The position numbers and the translations under genes are program-made. The notes below the pieces were generated by a model. It saw nothing but the letters and a program-made list of their open reading frames with translations. It searched no databases and was not told where the DNA came from. This document shows positions 22,493-31,041 of a DNA stretch of 42,343 bases, one piece after another (within the stretch, counting starts at the first letter, position 1; each line of letters begins with the position of its first letter). The stretch is from Gammaproteobacteria bacterium (GTDB taxonomy: Bacteria > Pseudomonadota > Gammaproteobacteria > UBA6429 > Thiohalophilaceae), in NCBI GenBank assembly GCA_016125505.1, contig WGLP01000018.1, positions 1-42,343 on the forward strand. The letters run 5' to 3'.

Positions 22493-24028
22493 GTGGAATT
22501 TATCACTGATCTCACCACACAGGGAATTAACTTTCTTTCCTCCCTGTTTATTTTTGTCGTGGGCCTGTTTGCTTTATTGATTGTCATTGTTTTTATCCGT
22601 GACATCTCCCAGACCCGGGATGCCATCCGCCGCAATTACCCGGTCATTGGCCGGTTCCGTTATGTTTTTAGTTCGCTGGGTGAATTTTTCCGGCAGTATT
22701 TCTTCGCGATGGATCGCGAGGAAATGCCGTTTAACCGTGCCGAACGTGAATGGGTTTATAAATCAGCAAATGGTAAAGACAATACAATGGCCTTCGGTTC
22801 GACCAAGAACCTGACGCCGCCCGGCACACCCCTGTTTGTCAACACCACGTTTCCGACGCTGGATGAACACGCGATGCAACCACCGTCCATCACCATCGGA
22901 CCGGATTGCCCACACCCCTATGAAGCCAAATCACTCATCAACATTTCCGCAATGAGTTACGGCGCGCTATCAAAACCTGCCATACGTGCACTATCACGTG
23001 GCGCCAAACTCGCCGGTTGCTGGCTGAATACGGGGGAGGGCGGACTGGCACCGTATCATCTGGAAGGAGGTTGCGACCTGGTGTTTCAGATTGGCACGGC
23101 CAAGTACGGTGTGCGCACACCGGATTGCAAACTGGATGTCACAAAACTGTGCGAGATCGCCAGCTATCCGCAGGTCAGGATGTTTGAAATCAAAATCAGT
23201 CAGGGCGCGAAACCCGGCAAAGGTGGAATTCTGCCGGGCGCGAAGGTGACAAGCGAGATTGCACAGATCCGCGGAATTGTGCCTGGTGCCGATTCCCTCT
23301 CGCCCAACCGTCACCCTGAAATCAGTACGACCGGTGAATTGCTGGATTTTATTACGCAAGTACGTGCAGTGACGGGTAAACCGACCGGCTTCAAAATGGT
23401 GATCGGCGAGGATGACGGGTTGAAAGAGTTGTGTCGTGAAATACATCAACGCGGTGTGTGCAGTGCGCCGGATTTCATCACGATCGACAGCGGCGATGGC
23501 GGCACGGGCGCCGCACCCATGCCCTTGATGGATGATGTCGGTTTGCCGATCAAGGAATCCCTGCCGATGGTGGTCGACATCCTGACGCAATACGGATTGC
23601 GTGATCGCATTCGCGTAATCGCCTCGGGGAAACTGATTACCCCGTCCGGTGTTGCCTGGGCCTTGTGCACCGGCGCGGATTTTATCAATTCCGCGCGCGG
23701 TTTTATGTTCGCGTTAGGCTGCATTCAAGCACTCAAGTGCAACCGCAACACCTGTCCCACCGGCATTACCACCCATGACAAACGTTTGCAAAAGGGACTG
23801 AATCCTGTAGAGAAGGCTGTCAAAATCAAAAATTTCGTCGACAAAATCCATTATGGCACCGCACTGATTGCGCACGCCTGCGGCGTGCCGCATCAACGTG
23901 CGTTAACACGCGCGCATTGCCGTATCGTGCAACCCGACGGCAAATCGACCTTGATGCACACGCTTTATCCCGTGCCGAATGTTCTACCGAAACACTATCA
24001 ACCCGTGACAGAACCTGATTATTTTTAG
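22493..24028 (+). CDS. FMN-binding glutamate synthase-family membrane protein
   Basis: From GTG 22493 (GAGGT six bases upstream) the protein has 511 residues. A membrane segment lies at about residues 13-35 (LSSLFIFVVGLFALLIVIVF). The rest is the FMN and iron-sulfur core of glutamate synthase: INISAMSYGALSKPAIRALS, GEGGLAPYH, KPGKGGILPGAKV, DSGDGGTGAAP, ASGKLITPSG and CNRNTCPTG for the [3Fe-4S] cluster. It lacks the amidotransferase domain and FAD subunit, so its true reaction is probably not ordinary glutamate synthesis. The longer frame from 22379 overlaps the previous gene and is rejected. Confidence 0.9.
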   Translation: MEFITDLTTQGINFLSSLFIFVVGLFALLIVIVFIRDISQTRDAIRRNYPVIGRFRYVFSSLGEFFRQYFFAMDREEMPFNRAEREWVYKSANGKDNTMAFGSTKNLTPPGTPLFVNTTFPTLDEHAMQPPSITIGPDCPHPYEAKSLINISAMSYGALSKPAIRALSRGAKLAGCWLNTGEGGLAPYHLEGGCDLVFQIGTAKYGVRTPDCKLDVTKLCEIASYPQVRMFEIKISQGAKPGKGGILPGAKVTSEIAQIRGIVPGADSLSPNRHPEISTTGELLDFITQVRAVTGKPTGFKMVIGEDDGLKELCREIHQRGVCSAPDFITIDSGDGGTGAAPMPLMDDVGLPIKESLPMVVDILTQYGLRDRIRVIASGKLITPSGVAWALCTGADFINSARGFMFALGCIQALKCNRNTCPTGITTHDKRLQKGLNPVEKAVKIKNFVDKIHYGTALIAHACGVPHQRALTRAHCRIVQPDGKSTLMHTLYPVPNVLPKHYQPVTEPDYF

Positions 24029-24053
24029 ATCAAATCAACATAGAGGAATGTGT

Positions 24054-24587
24054 ATGCGGTTAAAAAAAGACATGGAAATCATCAATATCATCTTGCCTGC
24101 CATCGATGGCACCGGTTTTGAGACGGAAACGCTCAAAGGCAGACCTTATATGCTGTCTTTTCTACGTTTTGCCAGCTGTCCCTTCTGCAATTTACGCATT
24201 CATGAACTCACCAAACGTTTTGATGAGTTTGGCAAGGATTTCACGATTGTCGCGGTATTTGATTCGCCGTTGGACAATCTGCAACGGCATGCCGGTAAAC
24301 ACCGGGCGCCATTTCATATTTTGGCGGATGAAACCAACAAGTACTATAAACGTTACGGCATCGAACACTCTGTATCGGGTGTCTTTAAGGGAATGGTTAT
24401 GCGCATGCCGACGTTGCTAAAAGGGATGTTAAAAGGCTATATACCGACAACGATCAAAGGCAGCATAACGACCATGCCTGCCGATTTTCTGGTTGGCGGT
24501 GATGGTATTGTTGATACGGCATACTATGGACGCGACGAGGGCGATCATCTTCCATTCGAGGTAGTCAAAGCGTTTTCATTGCAATGA
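24054..24587 (+). CDS. AhpC/TSA-type redoxin
   Basis: From ATG 24054 (GAGGA upstream) the protein has 177 residues. A peroxiredoxin/thioredoxin fold is visible: YMLSFLRFASCPFCNLRIHEL with active-site CPFC near residues 40-43, then FTIVAVFDSPLDNL and ADETNKYYKRYGIE. It should act on peroxides or disulfides in the cytoplasm. It lies 25 bp after the FMN protein and is probably in the same operon. ATG at 24048 is too close to the ribosome site. Confidence 0.87.
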   Translation: MRLKKDMEIINIILPAIDGTGFETETLKGRPYMLSFLRFASCPFCNLRIHELTKRFDEFGKDFTIVAVFDSPLDNLQRHAGKHRAPFHILADETNKYYKRYGIEHSVSGVFKGMVMRMPTLLKGMLKGYIPTTIKGSITTMPADFLVGGDGIVDTAYYGRDEGDHLPFEVVKAFSLQ

Positions 24588-24759
24588 CAATATCTGGCGC
24601 CTGTCGTACTAACATTATTCTGAGTCAGAAAGCCGTTGTATTAGGCGTTCAGACACCGACAAGCGTAGGTGTGGCCGCCCGACACCGAGTCCATGGTGAA
24701 TTTACCCATAAAGAAGATCCATCGCATGGGATTCCATGATATTGTGCGGCATTTTCAGG

Positions 24760-25380
24760 CTACTCAGGCTGGGTTACCAGTACCATCAACAATCCCTTTT
24801 CCACCCACAGCCGCACACGCAGACCTTTAACCATCACCTCGCGCGGTGTTTCATTTTTGTCGATGTCCGGAATTTCGCCGAATTTTTCGGGATGATAGGC
24901 AACCTGATAGAACGTGTTAACACCACGCACTTGCGACTGATAGCGTAATTGTGCGGCCGTCACACCCTTGATGGAACAATAACGTCCGCCCAGCAGACGT
25001 TGATCATCCTGGAGCATTTTGGAATTGGACGGCATAAAATCCAGTTGGGTGAAATAGGATTGAATGGATGACATATCCGTCGCTGTCATATCCAGTGGTT
25101 TCAGTTTCAGGTGATTTTTCACCACCTCTTCGGCAATCTGTTGCGTATAGTCGGGCAGCCCATTGTGTTGCATGATGACAAAACCAATCACCAGTGACAC
25201 ACAGGCGAGTACAAGACCGGCCAGCAGGCGTCGTTTTTTGGTCAAGGAAGGTTGCGGGATCTGTGTTGTGACTTGCTGTTGAAACGCCATCAGTTGTGCC
25301 AGCTCGCGTTCGTCCAGACGGTGCTGCGACACTTCCTGCCGGATCGCTTCGTCGAGTTTTTTCATGGTGCTATCTGTCAT
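24760..25380 (-). CDS. Single-pass membrane anti-sigma-like protein
   Basis: The 206-residue protein has a helical N-terminus (about residues 1-50), one membrane segment (about 52-70, LLAGLVLACVSLVIGFVIM) and a 135-residue periplasmic part with one cysteine (RYCSIKGV). Its start overlaps the sigma-factor stop by four bases (ATGA), the usual order for an ECF sigma and its membrane anti-sigma. No known anti-sigma motif is certain, so the call rests on topology and position. The outer domain could sense metal or redox state. Confidence 0.75.
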   Translation of the reverse strand: MTDSTMKKLDEAIRQEVSQHRLDERELAQLMAFQQQVTTQIPQPSLTKKRRLLAGLVLACVSLVIGFVIMQHNGLPDYTQQIAEEVVKNHLKLKPLDMTATDMSSIQSYFTQLDFMPSNSKMLQDDQRLLGGRYCSIKGVTAAQLRYQSQVRGVNTFYQVAYHPEKFGEIPDIDKNETPREVMVKGLRVRLWVEKGLLMVLVTQPE

Positions 25381-25865
25381 GACACATGCTGCTCCATATT
25401 GGCTGCGTCGGACGGAGCAAATTTTTGCCGCAAACGATGCAATCTTGACAACAGTGTGCCGCGGGCCAGGCCGAGCTTTTCACATACCTCATCCGTACTG
25501 TAACCCAATACCGCCCAGTGATACAGGATATCCCGGTCGCGGACTTCCAGTTGTTCCCAGATGATGGACAGTTCGTGTTGTTGAATCGTGATGTGTTCGA
25601 TGTCAAGCGGCGAGATGTCATACACACCGCCTTCTTCGTACGGTTCATTCTGCCAGCGCGCCCGGCCGTGAAAGCCATCGATAAAGCGGTTACGAATGCT
25701 GGCACGGACAAACGCTTCCGGGTCCTTTACGTCGGTCTTGTGCTTACGTATGGAACCCAAACAGGATTCCAGGCAGGACTGCAGCAGATCCAGCGCATCA
25801 TCCCGATGGCGGCATAAGACCATGGCATACGCAAACAGTCGCTGCATCAGCTCTTTATCAATCAT
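25377..25865 (-). CDS. ECF sigma factor linked to the second MNIO locus
   Basis: From ATG 25865, preceded by AAGGA with eight-base spacing, the protein has 162 residues. Region 2 is LMQRLFAYAMVLCRHRDDALDLLQSCLESCL through AFVRASIRNRFIDGFH. Region 4 is LEVRDRDILYHWAVLGYSTDEVCEKLGLARGTLLSRLHRLRQ. It lies 16 bp after a BufC-like gene and is coupled to the membrane anti-sigma. ECF sigma factors also control MNIO operons elsewhere, such as RpoQ with the gig genes of Cupriavidus. The longer frame upstream overlaps the BufC-like gene and is rejected. Confidence 0.88.
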   Translation of the reverse strand: MIDKELMQRLFAYAMVLCRHRDDALDLLQSCLESCLGSIRKHKTDVKDPEAFVRASIRNRFIDGFHGRARWQNEPYEEGGVYDISPLDIEHITIQQHELSIIWEQLEVRDRDILYHWAVLGYSTDEVCEKLGLARGTLLSRLHRLRQKFAPSDAANMEQHVS

Positions 25866-25881
25866 GTCGCAGATCCTTCTG

Positions 25882-26436
25882 TCAGATTTGCGCTGGAACC
25901 GTATTGAATATTTCGACAAACAACTGTTGCTGCCGGATACATATTCTTTCGGCCAGCACACAGTTATCCGCAATATTGCAATAGGGGTGATATCGAGACA
26001 ACAGTTCCAGATATTGTGCTTGTGCGATATGTTGCATGTTCTCCCATAGCAGGATCATGCGATCGTCCGATTCCTCATCGGCATAATAACAACGGCTGAT
26101 GGCATGCTCGATTTCAGCAATCCGAGCCAGAAGTTTCCAGGGATAGTCGCATGCCTTTTTGCACAGGAGTTGCGCCCGCAAAAATTCAGCAAAACCGTCA
26201 CCATAACGATTGATGTCCCACTGTTTGGCCGGATAGTGTGTACTGTATACCTGCGCCAGTGCGGCAAAGACATGTGCACCCAGCACATGCCTCGTCACCG
26301 GAAAAATGATCTTCAGGGCTCCACCGTGAATGCCAATGGTGTTGTTGCGATACACACTCGCCTCGGCGGAATTTCCGGCGATCATCGCACTGAAGCATTC
26401 CACACTGTCTTTATAGGCAAGCATAGTACTGTTCAT
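25882..26436 (-). CDS. DUF2063/BufC-like partner protein (second MNIO locus)
   Basis: From ATG 26436 the protein has 184 residues. The DUF2063 motif ASVYRNNTIGIHGGALKIIFPVTRHVLG is clear, followed by HVFAALAQVYSTHYP and YGDGFAEFL. It lacks the C-terminal region of the longer relative at 11216-11992, so it is a short form. It overlaps the truncated MNIO gene by 26 bases. With its enzyme broken it may no longer have a working partner, unless it pairs with the intact MNIO. Confidence 0.82.
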   Translation of the reverse strand: MNSTMLAYKDSVECFSAMIAGNSAEASVYRNNTIGIHGGALKIIFPVTRHVLGAHVFAALAQVYSTHYPAKQWDINRYGDGFAEFLRAQLLCKKACDYPWKLLARIAEIEHAISRCYYADEESDDRMILLWENMQHIAQAQYLELLSRYHPYCNIADNCVLAERICIRQQQLFVEIFNTVPAQI

Positions 26437-27046
26437 GTGCGTTGTCGATAATGGCTTGTGCCCGGCGTTGTTGCTCCAACAGCACAGACCAGTGTGGCAA
26501 ATCATTATCCCATTCGATCAGGCATGGGATATGCGCGTGATGTTCGGTAAAGCGGCGGTACCACGACCAGACTTCATCGCATACCGGACGGCTGTGCGTA
26601 TCAACCAGTAGACCGTCGATCTCTGAATGCCCTGCAAGATGGACTTCACCGATCCGCCCGTGCGGCAAGGCGGCGATAAAGGCCGCGATATCCAGCCCCA
26701 GATTGCAATGGTTGACATAGGCATTGTTGATATCCAGCAGCAAGCCACAATCGGTTTCGTCGCATAATGCCGCCAGAAATTCCGCTTCGCTCAGGTTGCT
26801 TTCCTCGAAAGTGAAATAACGTGAAATATTTTCAATCAGCACTGTTCGCTCCAGCGTCTCTTGCACCTGCCGAACACGTTGCACAATGTGGCGTAGCGCC
26901 TCTGCGGTATAGGGAATCGGCAACAGATCATGAAAGTGCCTGCCCTGGTGCGCGGTAAAGCACAAATGCTCCGATACCAGCGCTGGCTGAAATTCATCGA
27001 TGGCGATCCGCAGCCGGGTGGGTGACCGAGTAAATTCAGGTTCTAA
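26411..27046 (-). pseudogene. DUF692 MNIO enzyme lacking its N-terminus
   Basis: The frame keeps the later metal-ligand segments of the family: VSEHLCF, VLIENISRYF, LLLDINNAYVN, EVHLAGH, LVDTHS and CLIEWDNDLP. Homology stops upstream near residue LRIAIDEF, and an in-frame TGA lies at 27047-27049, just where the DNA turns AT-rich. About 70-80 residues, including the GHGLSLS-type first ligand, are missing. No precursor peptide gene precedes it. A start at TTG 26965 would give only 184 residues. It is best seen as a breakpoint relic. Confidence 0.83.
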
Positions 27047-27186
27047 TCACCATAATTTTCCGTAACTTTATGATTTTTATATAATAATTATAGGATATAT
27101 TTGTGGTATTGATGATTTCTAAGGCAGCTCCCTAATGATATATACGCAAATAACAAATCAATTTGAATTATTGGAATGATTCTAAT

Positions 27187-27795
27187 TTATTTAATATGTC
27201 TGAACGACTCTTGAATAATTTTCCAGGCGCTATGTACGATAATGCTGGCGATGATGGCCCCGATGACAATATCCGGCCAGGCCTTCTGCGTTAGTGCTAC
27301 GAGTCCAGCTGCTACCAGGACCCCGATATTGGCTAACATATCATTGCGTGAACAGATCCAGACCGCGCGCAGATTAATGTCTCCCTGTCGAAATTGCCTT
27401 AACATGACAAAGCAAACAGTGTTAACGAGCAGTGCTGCAACGCCAAAAACACCCATCACGTCTGCCTGAGGAATAACGTCGATGAATAATTTACTGATAG
27501 CCTCGATTAAAATTCCGATACCAATGATTAGCTCCAATCCGCCATTGGTCAGTGCGGCGCGATTTCGCCAAAGTTGTGCTCGACCCAGCGCAAACAAGCT
27601 TATCGCGTAAACAAAGGCATCGGCCAACATGTCCAACGAATCCGCTAACAGCGCCGTCGAATGACTCAGTATACCCGCACCGAATTCCGCTATAAACATA
27701 CCTGCATTCAAGATAAGCGCAATGATCAAGACACGCTTTTCTTTGGATGAAGTGACGTTAATATCACAGCAACACGCCCGATCATTGTCTTTCAT
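27187..27795 (-). CDS. CDF-family cation transporter, short form
   Basis: From ATG 27795 the protein has 202 residues with about six membrane segments. An N-terminal CCCD cluster could bind metal. The helix-2 and helix-5 sites are visible in HSTALLADSLDMLADA and RNDMLANIGVL. The C-terminal cytoplasmic metal-sensing domain of most CDF proteins is missing, as in some short gammaproteobacterial forms. It lies downstream of cusA in the same direction, so it may be co-transcribed with the efflux operon. The metal cannot be read; zinc or a copper-group metal are possible. Confidence 0.85.
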   Translation of the reverse strand: MKDNDRACCCDINVTSSKEKRVLIIALILNAGMFIAEFGAGILSHSTALLADSLDMLADAFVYAISLFALGRAQLWRNRAALTNGGLELIIGIGILIEAISKLFIDVIPQADVMGVFGVAALLVNTVCFVMLRQFRQGDINLRAVWICSRNDMLANIGVLVAAGLVALTQKAWPDIVIGAIIASIIVHSAWKIIQESFRHIK

Positions 27796-27888
27796 GATAA
27801 TCTCATCATAGTCTAGATACTTTGGGCAACACCTCATCTGATAATTATCGTTCTGGATAGGTCAATTATAATACTATGTTACACAACT

Positions 27889-30800
27889 TCATGATTTCAC
27901 AGCTCGCCCTTTCCATATCGCAAAAATGGCCGGGAACACGATCAAGACCATGATTAGCGCCGAGGTGATGCCGCCCACCATGGGCGCGGCAATGCGCTTC
28001 ATGACATCGGCACCGGTACCGGTACTCCATAATATCGGGATCAACCCCAGCAACAGGGCCATACCGGTCATCAGCATCGGGCGGATGCGCCTTGCGGCAC
28101 CTTCAATAATCACGTCGGTCAGATCCTGGTGATTTCTTAGCTGGCCGTTTTTGAGTCGCTGTTGGTAACTGATACCCAGATACAGCATCATCAAGATCCC
28201 CATTTCCGCATCCAGCCCAGCCAGGGCAATCATCCCTACCCATACCGCGACACTGAGGTTGTAATCCAACAGGAACAATAACCATACGGCACCGATCAGT
28301 GAGAAGGGAATGGCAATCAGTATCATCAAGGCTTCGGTAATGGATTTGCGATTGACAAAGAGCATAAAGAAGACGATAAACAGGGTCAGCGGTATGAGGA
28401 TTTTCAACTTGGCCTTGGCGCGCTCAAAATATTTAAACTGTCCTGCCCAGGCAAGACGATAGCCTTTGGGGATGTCGACGTTTTCTTTTACTACCTCGCG
28501 TGCGAGATTCACGTAGTCGGCTATGCCCATATCCTTGACATCGACAAAGACAAACCCGACCAATTGACCATCCTCATTACGCAGCATGGGTGGGCCGGTA
28601 AGAAACTTCAATTCGGCCAGTTGGGTGATGGGCACTTGCGCCCCTGATGCCGTTGGGACGAGCACGCGTTCCAACGCTTGCGGATTATCCCGATAGTCAC
28701 GCGCATAGCGTAAGTTGATCGCATACCGTTCCCGGCCTTCGATGGTTTCCGATACCACCTTGCCCCCCACGGCGGCGAGCAGGGCATCTTCCACATCACC
28801 CACGGTTAATCCATAACGCGCTATCCTGTCACGTTTAATGTTGAAATCGAGAAAATAGCCACCCGTGAGTCGTTCGGCAAAGGCGCTGCGTGTATAGGCT
28901 TTAGTACGCTCATCGTCCTGTAAGGCTTTTTCTATTTTGACAGCGGTGGCTTCGATTTCAGCGAGATTAGTGCCGAAGACTTTAATCCCCAGGCTGGAGC
29001 GTATCCCGGTGGCCAACATCTCGGTGCGGGTCTGGATTGGCATCCACCAGATATTGGGCATACCGGGGTAGCGTAACTTTTCGTCCATCTCGGCAATCAG
29101 ATCATCCCAATCAATTCCTTTGCGCCACTGGTCTTTGGGTTTTAAGGTCACAACCGTTTCGACCATGGACAAAGGCGCCGGATCAGTCGGGCTGGTGGAA
29201 CGGCCAATCTTGCCGAATACACGCTCCACTTCGGGAAACTTTTTCAGCTCCCGATCCATGGATTGCAAGGTGGCGCTGGCTTCGGTAATCGACATGCCGG
29301 GCAGGGCAGTGGGCATATACAGGATGCTGCCTTCGTTTAATGGCGGCATAAATTCGTTACCCAGTTTTAAAAAGACCGGCACCGTGATGATCATCGCCGT
29401 CACCGCCAGGCCGATTACCCAATAGCGAAACTGCACGGCAGTGCGCACCACGGGCGAATAGAGCTTAACCAGCCATCGGTTTAACGGACTCTTATCTCCG
29501 CGTATTTTTCCGCGAATGAGCAGCAACGCCAGGGCAGGGGTAAACGTGACCGCCAATAGAGCAGAAAAACCCATCGAGTAGGTTTTAGTAAAGGCGAGCG
29601 GTTTAAATAATCGGCCCTCGGTGCCTTCCAGGCCAAACACCGGCAAAAAGGACACGGTAATGATCAAGAGCGAAAAGAATATACTCGGCCCGACTTCCTG
29701 CATGGCCTGAATGATCACGTCGCTGCGCTTTAATCCGGTATCCGTACCCTCGGCCTCTTCCAGACGTTTGTGTATATTTTCAATGATCACGATACTGGCG
29801 TCGACCATGGCACCGATCGCCACCGCAATACCGCCTAATGACATGATATTGGCCGTGAGGTTTTGTGCAGACATCGGGATAAAGGACAACAATATCGCGA
29901 TGGGTAAGGTCAAAATTGCGATCAGTGATGAGCGAAAATGCAATAAAAAGATCATGATGATCAACGACACGACGATCATCTCTTCCGTCAAGGTGGCTTT
30001 CAAGGTGTTTATGGCACGCTTGATCAAATCGGAGCGATCGTAGGTGGTGACGATCTCAACGCCTTTGGGTAAGGCGCCACGCGCCTCATTAATGCGTTGC
30101 TTGACGCGTTCGATCACACTCAAGGCATCCTCTCCGTATCGCATGACCACGATGCCACCCACCGTTTCGCCCTCACCATCCAGCTCGGCGAGTCCCCTGC
30201 GCATCGCCGGCCCGAGATTGACCAGGGCCACATCCTGTACCCGGATCGGGATGCCGGTTTTACTCACGCCCAGGCTGATGCCTTTGATGTCATCCAGCGA
30301 TTTGATGTAACCACGTCCACGGATAAAGTGTTCGTGTCCAGATATTTCCAGAACACGACCACCGACATCATTGTTAGAACGGCGTATGGCCATTGCGACT
30401 TTTTGTAACGGGATACCATAGGCGGCGAGTTTATTGGGATCGATGCTGACCTGATATTCTTTGACAAAACCACCGATAGAGGCGACCTCGGCCACACCTT
30501 CCACCGACTCCAGCCAGTAACGCAAGGTAAAATCCTGTAGGCTTCGAAGTTCAGCCAGATTGGTATTCCCCGTTTTATCCACCAGCGCATATTGAAATAC
30601 CCAGCCGACGCCGGTGGCATCGGGTCCCAGGGTGGGTCGCACACCATCCGGTAATTTCGCCACGGCACTATTCAGGTATTCGAGTACCCGTGAACGTGCC
30701 CAGTAGATATCGGTGCCGTCCTTGAAAATGACATAGACGAAACTCAGGCCCATAAAGCTTTGCCCACGGACAAATTCCACATCGGGCGCGGCGAGCAGGG

Positions 30801-31041
30801 TGGTGGTTAATGGATAGGTGATCTGGTCTTCCACCAGATCCGGGCTGCGCCCCGGCCATTGGGTATAGATAATGACCTGCACATCGGACAGATCCGGGAT
30901 GGCATCCAGTGGTGTTGTGCTCAGGCTGCGGTAACCCCAGAAGGCCGCCGCTACAATGATCAATAAAGTCAGTATAGGATTCAGTGCGCAATACCGGATC
31001 AAGCATTCAATGGGCCCGGTATGTTTGTTTTCGTTTACCAT
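27889..31041 (-). CDS. cusA: CusA/CzcA-type heavy-metal RND efflux pump
   Basis: The 1050-residue protein has the normal length and RND layout, with twelve membrane segments and two large periplasmic loops. The proton-path segment is GAMVDASIVIIENIHKR. Three methionines match the Cu(I)/Ag(I) triad of E. coli CusA: in ILYMPTALPGM, LSMVETVVTL and TRTEMLATGIRSSLG. This favours monovalent copper or silver over divalent zinc, cobalt or cadmium. It overlaps cusB by seven bases and is third in the operon after cusC and cusB. Confidence 0.93.
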   Translation of the reverse strand: MVNENKHTGPIECLIRYCALNPILTLLIIVAAAFWGYRSLSTTPLDAIPDLSDVQVIIYTQWPGRSPDLVEDQITYPLTTTLLAAPDVEFVRGQSFMGLSFVYVIFKDGTDIYWARSRVLEYLNSAVAKLPDGVRPTLGPDATGVGWVFQYALVDKTGNTNLAELRSLQDFTLRYWLESVEGVAEVASIGGFVKEYQVSIDPNKLAAYGIPLQKVAMAIRRSNNDVGGRVLEISGHEHFIRGRGYIKSLDDIKGISLGVSKTGIPIRVQDVALVNLGPAMRRGLAELDGEGETVGGIVVMRYGEDALSVIERVKQRINEARGALPKGVEIVTTYDRSDLIKRAINTLKATLTEEMIVVSLIIMIFLLHFRSSLIAILTLPIAILLSFIPMSAQNLTANIMSLGGIAVAIGAMVDASIVIIENIHKRLEEAEGTDTGLKRSDVIIQAMQEVGPSIFFSLLIITVSFLPVFGLEGTEGRLFKPLAFTKTYSMGFSALLAVTFTPALALLLIRGKIRGDKSPLNRWLVKLYSPVVRTAVQFRYWVIGLAVTAMIITVPVFLKLGNEFMPPLNEGSILYMPTALPGMSITEASATLQSMDRELKKFPEVERVFGKIGRSTSPTDPAPLSMVETVVTLKPKDQWRKGIDWDDLIAEMDEKLRYPGMPNIWWMPIQTRTEMLATGIRSSLGIKVFGTNLAEIEATAVKIEKALQDDERTKAYTRSAFAERLTGGYFLDFNIKRDRIARYGLTVGDVEDALLAAVGGKVVSETIEGRERYAINLRYARDYRDNPQALERVLVPTASGAQVPITQLAELKFLTGPPMLRNEDGQLVGFVFVDVKDMGIADYVNLAREVVKENVDIPKGYRLAWAGQFKYFERAKAKLKILIPLTLFIVFFMLFVNRKSITEALMILIAIPFSLIGAVWLLFLLDYNLSVAVWVGMIALAGLDAEMGILMMLYLGISYQQRLKNGQLRNHQDLTDVIIEGAARRIRPMLMTGMALLLGLIPILWSTGTGADVMKRIAAPMVGGITSALIMVLIVFPAIFAIWKGRAVKS

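Noticed and set aside
24588..24759. Possible small RNA or gene between the redoxin and the anti-sigma gene
   Set aside because: The 172-bp gap has no convincing hairpin, promoter or open frame.
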